Positions 7,853 through 13,739 of a stretch of 20,244 bases of DNA are shown here, in pieces (positions within the stretch are counted from its first letter, which is position 1; each line of letters opens with the position of its first letter). The stretch is taken from contig JBOFGX010000324.1 of the NCBI GenBank assembly GCA_051649345.1, positions 1 to 20,244 of the forward strand, written 5' to 3'. Both the position numbers and the translations under genes were made by a program. The DNA is from Leadbetterella sp051649345 (GTDB lineage: Bacteria > Bacteroidota > Bacteroidia > Cytophagales > Spirosomataceae). The notes beneath the pieces were generated by a model, which ran no database searches, had not been told where the DNA came from, and worked only from the letters and a program-made list of their open reading frames with translations.

Positions 7853-8347
7853 ATGACAATTCCTAAAGAAGAAATGGAATTTAAAGACCTTTTTGACCAG
7901 TTTGTTCAGGCTGGGAAAGTGGAGTGGATAGGAGTAAGGGGGCAATCCAATGAAACTATGGTAGAATTAAATACCATATTGGCTGAAATTGGTGGGCTTC
8001 AAAACGATCGATCAAATAAAGGACTAGCTACAAGTAAAAGACAAGTCACTCTCATTCAAAAAGAAGATTTAGAAGCAGTTGCCTCTTTTCTAAATCTAGA
8101 CTCTGTTTCTCCACAGCAGACTAGGAGAAACATTGTTGTATCAGGTATTAATTTAAACGCATTAAAAGGTAAACCGTTCAAAATTGGAGAGGCAGAACTC
8201 TTCATGACTAACTATTGTTACCCTTGTAGCAAAATGGAAAAGCGACTAGGTAAAGGCGGTTTTAATGCTATGAGAGGACGAGGTGGAATTACCTGTGCGG
8301 TAATTACCCCAGGGAAAATATCAATCGGAGATTCAATAATAATTTAA
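7853..8347 (+). CDS. MOSC domain protein
   Basis: The 164-residue protein is a stand-alone MOSC domain. Visible signatures are GGLQNDRSNKG (47-57), TRRNIVVSGINL (90-101), KPFKIGEAELFMT (107-119), the cysteine cluster YCYPCSKME (121-129; Cys122 and Cys125), a glycine-rich RGRGGITCAV (141-150) and the closing GKISIGD. By family knowledge, MOSC domains bind sulfur-containing or molybdenum-cofactor-related ligands through the conserved Cys; bacterial stand-alone members such as YiiM and YuaD are of uncertain or detoxifying role. Here no NifS-like or molybdopterin gene is adjacent. A start at Met8 is possible, but ATG 7853 gives close spacing to the upstream gene. The next gene begins 3 bases after the stop, and that neighbour is a BstA/YfiT-like protein, which suggests a thiol or sulfur theme (inference). 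Confidence 0.85.
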   Translation: MTIPKEEMEFKDLFDQFVQAGKVEWIGVRGQSNETMVELNTILAEIGGLQNDRSNKGLATSKRQVTLIQKEDLEAVASFLNLDSVSPQQTRRNIVVSGINLNALKGKPFKIGEAELFMTNYCYPCSKMEKRLGKGGFNAMRGRGGITCAVITPGKISIGDSIII

Positions 8348-8350
8348 AAA

Positions 8351-8866
8351 ATGGAAAATTTACAATACCCAATAGGACAATTTGATTATCGTGAATACAC
8401 ATTCCATGAGGTGCAAGTGGCGATCGACGCTCTAGAAGTATTACCGAAGTTATTAAAAGAATCAGTATCTGCTATTACTGAAAAACAATTGGATACGCCA
8501 TATAGACCCAATGGTTGGACAGCTAGACAGGTCATACACCATATGGCAGATAGTCATACAAATATGTACGTACGTGTAAAACTAGCTCTCACAGAAGAAA
8601 ATCCTAGAATTAGCCCTTATGAAGAGCAATTATGGGCTGGATTGAGTGATTATATGCTTCCAATTGAATCTTCCCTACAAATGATTGAAGCTATACATCT
8701 CAAATTAGTAAACGTTTTGAAAAGTCTGAGCGAAAAGGATTTCGAAAAAATGTACTTTCATCCTCAAAATGGAAACTCAGTACCTGTTCGAAACGTCATT
8801 CACTTATATAAGTGGCATGGATTGCACCATTTAGAACATATTAAACTTGCCATGAAAAATGCTTGA
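8351..8866 (+). CDS. DinB-fold YfiT/BstA-like putative metal-dependent hydrolase or thiol transferase
   Basis: The 171-residue product matches the YfiT/BstA group of DinB-like four-helix proteins. The family opening YPIGQF is at 6-11. PYRPNGWTARQVIHHMADSH (50-69) carries the first metal His. ALTEENP is at 79-85, and YKWHGLHHLEHI (153-164) carries the remaining His ligands (candidates His156, 159, 160 and 163). B. subtilis YfiT binds a divalent metal through three His, and S. aureus BstA is a bacillithiol S-transferase; some Bacteroidota make bacillithiol, so that role is possible but unproven. Length is normal. It sits 3 bases after the MOSC gene and its last 8 bases overlap the start of a small Cys-rich membrane protein gene. 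Confidence 0.88.
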   Translation: MENLQYPIGQFDYREYTFHEVQVAIDALEVLPKLLKESVSAITEKQLDTPYRPNGWTARQVIHHMADSHTNMYVRVKLALTEENPRISPYEEQLWAGLSDYMLPIESSLQMIEAIHLKLVNVLKSLSEKDFEKMYFHPQNGNSVPVRNVIHLYKWHGLHHLEHIKLAMKNA

Positions 8867-9029
8867 GAATAGTATAATAGCACTACTTTTCATAACTGCG
8901 ATATTTTTTATTGCAAAAAGGGCTATGAAGTCGTTTTCAGGTCACTCAAGCTCCTGTTCTATTCAAGGGTGTAATAAATGTGCTACTTTAGATGTAGATA
9001 AAATTATGGCTCAGATCAATGAAAAGTAG
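8859..9029 (+). CDS. Small single-pass membrane protein with Cys-rich C-terminus (56 aa)
   Basis: An ATG at 8859, overlapping the stop of the preceding gene by 8 bases in another frame, opens a 56-codon frame ending in TAG at 9027-9029. The predicted protein has one hydrophobic helix (about 6-19), a basic stretch (KRAMK, 20-24) and a soluble tail with cysteines in the pattern C-x4-C-x2-C (33, 38, 41), then ATLDVDKIMAQI. Topology by the positive-inside rule puts the tail in the cytoplasm. The layout resembles small FeoB-associated Cys-rich membrane proteins (PF12669), but no feo gene is nearby and the cysteine pattern is not an exact match, so no function is assigned. Coupled placement at the end of the five-gene run and the membrane-helix/Cys arrangement argue that it is a real gene. 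Its 3' end overlaps the convergent transporter gene by 14 bases. Confidence 0.65.
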   Translation: MLENSIIALLFITAIFFIAKRAMKSFSGHSSSCSIQGCNKCATLDVDKIMAQINEK

Positions 9030-9039
9030 CTTCATTGAT
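9015..9039. terminator. Perfect 9-bp hairpin spanning the overlapping convergent 3' ends
   Basis: ATCAATGAA (9015-9023) pairs exactly with TTCATTGAT (9031-9039) around the loop AAGTAGC. The loop holds the TAG stop of the small Cys-rich gene, and the left arm holds the TGA stop of the minus-strand transporter gene (9016-9018). No T-run follows on either side, so it is not a standard intrinsic terminator; it may cap or stabilise both mRNA 3' ends. Confidence 0.4.
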
Positions 9040-9783
9040 GAGCTCATTTGAGTAAGATTTGCCTAAATATTTATCTATCATATTATGCACTAAATATATA
9101 AGTGGAGTTAATAGAATAGCTACTCCGAATTTGTAGATACAACTTACTGTGCCTGATGCTAGTATCTGTTCAATTGGCCAATTGCCAAATATATAAAATG
9201 CAATAAAAATCACGAGAAAGCTATCGACTAACTGAGAACAAAGAGTAGAAAATGTAGCTCTTAACCAGAGAAACCTATTAGACGTCAGATTCCTTATTCT
9301 TCTAAATACATACGCATCAAGTAGCTGACCGATTAAAAAAGCTGTAATACTACCTATAATAATTCCTAAACCTTGTCTTACTATACTGCTATAAGCTGTA
9401 TTGATATTCATAGCATTGCCTTCTATATCTTTTGAATTGATATCTATCCAAAATTGTGCGGGTTTTAAACCAGAAGAACCGTAAAGCAAGAAAAACGTAT
9501 ATGCTATAAGAACCGTTGTAAAATAAGAAACCATTTTTACTCCTCTAACACCGTAATACTCATTGATAATATCTGAGACAATAAAAACGATAGGCCAGTT
9601 TAGAACACCAGCAGACATGTTAAAATCAAGCTTATAACCTAAAATTTCTATTTGGGCAGGTGAAAGACCTAATGTTTGTTCAACAGAGAATATTTTAGTT
9701 CCTATGACTTCGGCAACAATAGCATTTGTTATAAAAATTCCACACAAGAAGAAATACAGTGATTGTTTTTTGGATGTTACCAT
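9016..9783 (-). CDS. yhhQ: Queuosine precursor transporter (YhhQ/VUT family)
   Basis: The 255-residue integral membrane protein matches the VUT/YhhQ family (TIGR00697), which imports queuosine precursors (preQ0, preQ1 or queuine, depending on species) for tRNA wobble modification. Family landmarks are ITNAIVAEVIGTKIF (18-32), NWPIVFIVSDIINEYYG (62-78), the stretch ITAFLIGQLLDAYVF (146-160) and CSQLVDSFLVIFIAF (182-196). About six hydrophobic spans are visible, with both termini polar. The ATG at 9783 lies one base beyond the lolD stop, so the two genes are surely cotranscribed. No queuosine biosynthesis gene is in the window. The 3' end overlaps the convergent small Cys-rich gene and includes a 9-bp hairpin. 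Confidence 0.9.
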   Translation of the reverse strand: MVTSKKQSLYFFLCGIFITNAIVAEVIGTKIFSVEQTLGLSPAQIEILGYKLDFNMSAGVLNWPIVFIVSDIINEYYGVRGVKMVSYFTTVLIAYTFFLLYGSSGLKPAQFWIDINSKDIEGNAMNINTAYSSIVRQGLGIIIGSITAFLIGQLLDAYVFRRIRNLTSNRFLWLRATFSTLCSQLVDSFLVIFIAFYIFGNWPIEQILASGTVSCIYKFGVAILLTPLIYLVHNMIDKYLGKSYSNELINEATFH

Positions 9784-9784
9784 T

Positions 9785-10441
9785 CTATTTTATAAAAATC
9801 TGGCCATCTTTTAGTTCAAAAACTTTGTCAGACTGTCCAGCGAGAGATTCATTATGTGTAACTATAACAACCCCAAACTGGTATTTGTTTCTAAGCTCAA
9901 AAAACAAATTATGGAGTTCAGAGGCATTTTTTGAATCTAAATTCCCACTAGGCTCATCCGCAAATATTAAGGAGGGATTGTTAATGAGAGCTCTAGCCAC
10001 TGCCACTCTTTGCATTTCACCACCTGACATTTGAGACGGCAAATGGCCGAATCTATGTCCTAAATTCAAGGTTTCCAGTAGTTCTTTGGCTTTTTCTTCA
10101 ACAATTTTTCTATCTTTTTTACCTATGTAACCTGGTAAGCATACATTCTCTAAGGCCGTCAACTCAGCGAGTAAGTGATGAAACTGAAACACAAAACCTA
10201 TTTTTTGATTACGAATAATTGCTATTTCCTTGCTAGAAATATCATTTAACGATTTACCTTCCAAAATTAGTTGCCCACTATCAGCCAAGTCCAATGTTCC
10301 TAAAATTTGAAGTAAAGTGCTTTTGCCCGATCCTGAAGCCCCCACAATAGACACAACTTCGTTTTTGTGTATCTCTAATGAGACATCTTTTAGAACTTCT
10401 ATATCTCCATATTTCTTGAATAGGCTCTTGGCAACTAACAT
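9785..10441 (-). CDS. lolD: LolD-like ABC transporter ATP-binding protein (lipoprotein release)
   Basis: The 218-residue protein is a complete ABC ATPase. Walker A is GASGSGKS (34-41), the Q-loop FQFHHLLAELTALEN (85-99) is characteristic of LolD, and the signature is MSGGEMQRVAVARAL (138-152). Walker B is LIFADEP (158-164), followed by SGNLD, and the switch His is H196 (VIVTHN). LolD powers LolC/LolE (or LolF), which extract mature lipoproteins from the inner membrane for transfer to the outer membrane. The membrane partners are not in the window, which is common in Bacteroidota, so assignment to Lol rather than another MacB-type exporter rests on the Q-loop motif. The gene is first in a pair with the queuosine transporter gene (1-base gap) and is divergent from sucC. 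No perfect TAnnTTTG box is visible in the 102-bp divergent gap. Confidence 0.88.
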   Translation of the reverse strand: MLVAKSLFKKYGDIEVLKDVSLEIHKNEVVSIVGASGSGKSTLLQILGTLDLADSGQLILEGKSLNDISSKEIAIIRNQKIGFVFQFHHLLAELTALENVCLPGYIGKKDRKIVEEKAKELLETLNLGHRFGHLPSQMSGGEMQRVAVARALINNPSLIFADEPSGNLDSKNASELHNLFFELRNKYQFGVVIVTHNESLAGQSDKVFELKDGQIFIK

Positions 10442-10543
10442 TGTATTTATTTTATTTTAAATTGTCTTATACTTTAATAAATTTTTTCAAAAAGTATTTA
10501 ATTGCTAATTTCACAAAAAAACAGAACAGTTCAATTTTTATTT

Positions 10544-11755
10544 ATGAATATTCACGAATATCAAGGTAAAGAGATTCTAGCCAAATATGGCGTAAGAGTA
10601 CAACAAGGTATTGTTGCAGACACAGTAGAACAAGCTGCTGCTGCTTACAATGAGGTTGCCACACGTACCAATTCTAAATTTGTCGTTGTTAAATCTCAGA
10701 TTCATGCAGGTGGAAGAGGTAAAGGACAAATTGTTGGTACAGAGCAAAGAGGGGTTCAACTTGCCAAAAGCCTTGATGATGCTAAAACCATCGCAACCAA
10801 TTTATTGGGAAATGTGCTAGTAACTATTCAGACAGGCCCTGAGGGGAAAAAAGTAAACAAGATTCTTGTTGCTGAAGATGTATACTATCCAGGGGCTTCT
10901 GAGCCAAAAGAGTATTACGTGTCTATACTTCTCGATAGAGCTAAAGCTTGTAATGTCATTATGGCTTCAACAGAAGGTGGGATGGATATTGAAGAAGTAG
11001 CTGAACATACACCTGAGAAAATAATCAAAGAGTGGATAGACCCGAAAGTAGGTTTTCAAGGATTTCAAGCAAGAAAATTAGCTAACAAATTAGGGCTTGT
11101 TGGAAATGCAAACAAAGAAATGGTCGCTTTTTTGTCATCGCTTTACAAAGCCTATGTAGATACGGATTCATCCATGTTTGAAATCAATCCAGTATTAAAA
11201 ACATCGGATGACAAGATATTAGCAGTAGATGCAAAAGTAAATATTGATGATAATGCCTTGTATCGTCATAAAGAAATAGCCGAATTACGTGATAAAGCAG
11301 AAGAAGATCCTATGGAAGTGGAAGCTTCTGAGAGTGATTTGAACTACGTAAAATTGGATGGTAATGTAGGTTGTATGGTAAATGGAGCTGGTCTTGCTAT
11401 GGCTACCATGGACATTATAAAATTATATGGTGGTGAACCAGCCAACTTCCTAGATGTTGGTGGTGGTGCGAATGCTAAAACCGTAGAAGCAGGATTTAGA
11501 CTTATTCTTAAGGATCCAAATGTAAAGGCGATCTTCGTTAATATTTTCGGTGGTATTGTTCGTTGCGATAGAGTTGCAAACGGTATAGTAGAAGCTTACA
11601 AAACAATAGGTGAAATCCCAGTTCCTATCATTGTTCGTCTTCAAGGTACAAATGCCGAAGAAGGAGCTAAGATTATAAACGATTCTGGATTAAAGGTGTT
11701 TTCAGCCGTTAAGTTGAAAGATGCTGCAGAGCTTGTTAAGAAAGTATTGTCTTAA
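10544..11755 (+). CDS. sucC: Succinyl-CoA synthetase (ADP-forming) beta subunit
   Basis: The 403-residue product is SucC, which with SucD interconverts succinyl-CoA and succinate with ADP/GDP phosphorylation in the TCA cycle. It starts with the family motif MNIHEYQGKEILAKYGV. The ATP-grasp domain shows VVKSQIHAGGRGKG (48-61) and later MFEINPV, whose Glu/Asn bind Mg-nucleotide. The C-terminal ligase/CoA part includes GAGLAMATMD, FLDVGGGANA, IFVNIFGGIVRCD and GTNAEEG. It is slightly longer than E. coli SucC (388 residues). ATG 10544 was chosen over the in-frame TTG at 10502, because the family begins exactly here. sucD does not follow: the next gene is convergent ybeY, so sucC is monocistronic, with a terminator at 11778. 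Confidence 0.97.
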   Translation: MNIHEYQGKEILAKYGVRVQQGIVADTVEQAAAAYNEVATRTNSKFVVVKSQIHAGGRGKGQIVGTEQRGVQLAKSLDDAKTIATNLLGNVLVTIQTGPEGKKVNKILVAEDVYYPGASEPKEYYVSILLDRAKACNVIMASTEGGMDIEEVAEHTPEKIIKEWIDPKVGFQGFQARKLANKLGLVGNANKEMVAFLSSLYKAYVDTDSSMFEINPVLKTSDDKILAVDAKVNIDDNALYRHKEIAELRDKAEEDPMEVEASESDLNYVKLDGNVGCMVNGAGLAMATMDIIKLYGGEPANFLDVGGGANAKTVEAGFRLILKDPNVKAIFVNIFGGIVRCDRVANGIVEAYKTIGEIPVPIIVRLQGTNAEEGAKIINDSGLKVFSAVKLKDAAELVKKVLS

Positions 11756-11777
11756 AATATTTTTATTTTAAAAGTAG

Positions 11778-11804
11778 GGCTGTCATATATTGGCAGCCTT
11801 TTTT
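11778..11804 (+). terminator. Intrinsic terminator of sucC
   Basis: GGCTGTC (11778-11784) pairs with GGCAGCC (11792-11798), with one G-T wobble, across the loop ATATATT, followed by six T (11799-11804). It overlaps the last codons of the convergent ybeY gene, so the stem is also present in the ybeY mRNA, where the T-run is not reproduced. Confidence 0.8.
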
Positions 11805-12223
11805 ATTTCTTCATATTCCACGATAGCTTCGTCTTCTTTTCGTCTCATCACTTTCTTTTCTTCCTCCTTTTTATCCTTATAACCACACAAATGTAGGACT
11901 CCATGAGCCATTACTCGGCTTAATTCTGATTCTACGTTCACATTAAATGTAGCCGCGTTTTCAATGATTCGATCCCAACTGATAAATATATCCCCTTCTA
12001 TTTTTTTTTCTTCCTCAGAATTATCAAAAGTAATAATATCCGTATATGTAGCATGATCTAAGTATTGGATATTTATTTTTAACAATTCATCATCCGTCAT
12101 GAAAATATACGTAATGTTACCTACAATAAAGCCTTCATTATAAATGATTGACTTTATCCAAGACTTACGAAAAGCCTTATTTTTAAGCTTACAAGAAGGG
12201 TGTTGATTCTCAAAATAAATCAT
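11783..12223 (-). CDS. ybeY: YbeY endoribonuclease / rRNA maturation factor
   Basis: The 146-residue protein matches the YbeY (UPF0054) family, a zinc-dependent RNase involved in 16S rRNA 3' maturation and ribosome quality control. Visible landmarks are ITYIFMTDDELLKIN (37-51), YLDHATYTDIITFD (54-67), GDIFIS (77-82) and the zinc motif around HGVLHLCGYKD (107-117). The canonical motif is H-G-x-L-H-L-x-G-Y-D-H; here His107 and His111 are kept but the third ligand is Asp117. Length is normal. It is 5 bases downstream of the PAP2-like gene on the same strand and converges on sucC, sharing the terminator stem. Confidence 0.92.
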   Translation of the reverse strand: MIYFENQHPSCKLKNKAFRKSWIKSIIYNEGFIVGNITYIFMTDDELLKINIQYLDHATYTDIITFDNSEEEKKIEGDIFISWDRIIENAATFNVNVESELSRVMAHGVLHLCGYKDKKEEEKKVMRRKEDEAIVEYEEIKKAANI

Positions 12224-12228
12224 ACATA

Positions 12229-12804
12229 TCAGTTTATATATTTCAATCCCATGTAATAAATACTAGCATTACTTAGGCCAACTACAAGACCCAAAACTAT
12301 TTCTATTGGTGTGTGTTTTCTTAAATAATATCTACTCCAAGCATTTATAAATCCAAAAAAGAATAAACCGTAAAAAATGTTAGTACCCAAAAATAAGCCT
12401 GTTACCAAAAAACTGAAACTTGTATGTAAAGATATCTTCTTATAATTATTGATAAAAAAACATATACAAATATGAAACATAATTATAATCAAAATCCATC
12501 TCAACCGATTATCAAAATTGAAAACGAATGATAATATCAAAATAATAGTCAAAATACCTAGCACAAATCGATACAGTTTCTTCCTGGCGATTCGGTCACT
12601 TACATCCGATGTAGAAAATGTTCCGTTTTGAACATTTAAGTAAATATAAATCAGTAGAGGGATAAAAGCGAAAGCAAACACCGATAGTGTCATCCAAGGA
12701 TGATTTTGAAGGATTTTTTCAGAAAAAACGAGCTTCATACTATACAAAACCAATAGTATGATTGGATTCCCGATAAAAGAAATGATTTTTGCGAATAATT
12801 TCAT
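12229..12804 (-). CDS. PAP2-like membrane protein
   Basis: The 191-residue protein is mostly hydrophobic, with about five or six spans (roughly 8-25, 38-56, 80-97, 101-118, 130-152 and 167-182). Its C-terminal half carries the PAP2 phosphatase pattern: basic SDVSDRIARKK (66-76) in place of the KxxxxxxRP motif, KISLHTSF (123-130, His127) for the PSGH motif, and S157-R158-x5-H164-x3-E168 for SRx5Hx3D. Family members dephosphorylate lipid or sugar-lipid phosphates such as undecaprenyl pyrophosphate at the membrane. The first two motifs are divergent and the last acidic residue is Glu, so activity is uncertain. I chose ATG 12804; the frame is open up to 12963, but that extension would run inside the divergent ppx gene. 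A perfect TATTTTTG box precedes it. Confidence 0.7.
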   Translation of the reverse strand: MKLFAKIISFIGNPIILLVLYSMKLVFSEKILQNHPWMTLSVFAFAFIPLLIYIYLNVQNGTFSTSDVSDRIARKKLYRFVLGILTIILILSFVFNFDNRLRWILIIIMFHICICFFINNYKKISLHTSFSFLVTGLFLGTNIFYGLFFFGFINAWSRYYLRKHTPIEIVLGLVVGLSNASIYYMGLKYIN

Positions 12805-12815
12805 AAATAATAGGT

Positions 12816-12823
12816 CAAAAATA
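12816..12823 (-). promoter_or_regulatory. -7 element (TATTTTTG) for the PAP2-like/ybeY pair
   Basis: On the minus strand this reads TATTTTTG, a perfect TAnnTTTG match, 11 bases before the ATG at 12804. It is the mirror image of the plus-strand element at 12827-12834, with only three bases between them. No clear -33 TTG at the usual distance. Confidence 0.5.
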
Positions 12824-12826
12824 ACA

Positions 12827-12834
12827 TATTTTTG
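12827..12834 (+). promoter_or_regulatory. -7 element (TATTTTTG) for ppx
   Basis: TATTTTTG matches TAnnTTTG at every fixed base, 25 bases before the ppx ATG. It forms a perfect inverted repeat with the minus-strand element at 12816-12823. Its -33 region would fall on the start codon of the divergent PAP2-like gene. Confidence 0.5.
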
Positions 12835-12859
12835 TAGCCAGTAAAAATTCAATTCTTGA

Positions 12860-13735
12860 ATGAAACTAGCAGCAATTGATATTGGGTCTAACGCAGCCCG
12901 AATGCAAATTTCTTCCGTCCTTAATGATAATGGAAAAGTAGTATTCAAAAAAGTAGAATACATTCGATATGCTTTGCGGCTTGGTCAAGATGTGTTTGGG
13001 CAGGGATTTATAAGCAATAAAAGCGAGTATAATATTAAAAAACTGCTGACTATATGTAAGCACCTTATGGAGCTTCATGAAGTAGAAGCTCACCTAATTT
13101 GTGCAACTTCAGCATTCAGAGAGGCACATAATGGTCTTGATATCACCCAAAGGGTAGAGCTGGAATTAGGTCTTAAGATCAATCTAATTTCAGGGGACAA
13201 AGAAGCTGAAATGATAAATAATGTAATTGTAAATGAACTAAGTAGAGATAAAACTTATTTGCATATAGACGTTGGTGGCGGAAGCACAGAACTAAATGTG
13301 TATGTAAAAAAGAAAAAAATAGCTTCACAGTCTTTCAAAATTGGCTCCGTAAGATTAATGGAAGGCAAGGTAGGCCCTGAAGTTTGGGCTAAAATCAAAT
13401 CTTGGTTGGATGACAATTTACCTAAAGGCTCAGATATAACTTCCGTAGGAACAGGAGGGAACATTTCCAAGTTATTTGAATTTGCTCTAAAGGACGATCA
13501 AGGCATTGCAAAATATGCAGAACTAAAAAAAGTTCAAGCACATTTGGCTACTTTTACAACAGAAGATAAAATAAATCGTTTAAAAATGAACCCAGATAGG
13601 GCTGATGTAATAGATCATGCTTCGGAGATTTATTTAAGTGTTATGAATTGGGCGGAATCCTCACAAATGTTCGTTCCAGATTTGGGATTGAAAGATGGTA
13701 TTATCTTGGAGATTTATAATAGTCTTAACTCTTGA
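12860..13735 (+). CDS. ppx: Ppx/GppA family exopolyphosphatase or pppGpp phosphohydrolase
   Basis: The 291-residue protein has the actin-like ATPase-fold signatures of the Ppx/GppA family: AAIDIGSNAARMQIS (4-18), CATSAFREA (81-89), ISGDKEAEMI (110-119), the phosphate-binding loop HIDVGGGSTEL (135-145), GSVRLMEG (162-169) and GTGGNISKL. Family enzymes hydrolyse terminal phosphates of polyphosphate and/or pppGpp. At about 290-300 residues it is the short form, comprising the two core domains without the C-terminal HD-like region of E. coli Ppx, which is usual in Bacteroidota. Sequence alone does not separate the two activities. It is divergent from the PAP2-like gene (55-bp gap) and followed after 4 bases by the TlpA-like gene. 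Confidence 0.9.
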   Translation: MKLAAIDIGSNAARMQISSVLNDNGKVVFKKVEYIRYALRLGQDVFGQGFISNKSEYNIKKLLTICKHLMELHEVEAHLICATSAFREAHNGLDITQRVELELGLKINLISGDKEAEMINNVIVNELSRDKTYLHIDVGGGSTELNVYVKKKKIASQSFKIGSVRLMEGKVGPEVWAKIKSWLDDNLPKGSDITSVGTGGNISKLFEFALKDDQGIAKYAELKKVQAHLATFTTEDKINRLKMNPDRADVIDHASEIYLSVMNWAESSQMFVPDLGLKDGIILEIYNSLNS

Positions 13736-13739
13736 GATT

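Noticed and set aside
10469..10497. Inverted repeat ATACTTT/AAAGTAT with a 15-nt spacer in the lolD-sucC gap, considered as an operator
   Set aside because: Seven AT-rich pairs with a long spacer are expected by chance in such AT-rich intergenic DNA; no second copy was noticed.
12805..12963. Longer version of the PAP2-like protein starting at 12963
   Set aside because: It would add 53 residues read antisense to the conserved N-terminus of ppx, and the divergent promoter boxes lie inside the extension.
13695..13739. ATG start at 13695 for the TlpA-like gene
   Set aside because: It needs a 41-base overlap with ppx and places 15 extra residues before a normal signal peptide; TTG 13740 fits better, though 13695 cannot be fully excluded.
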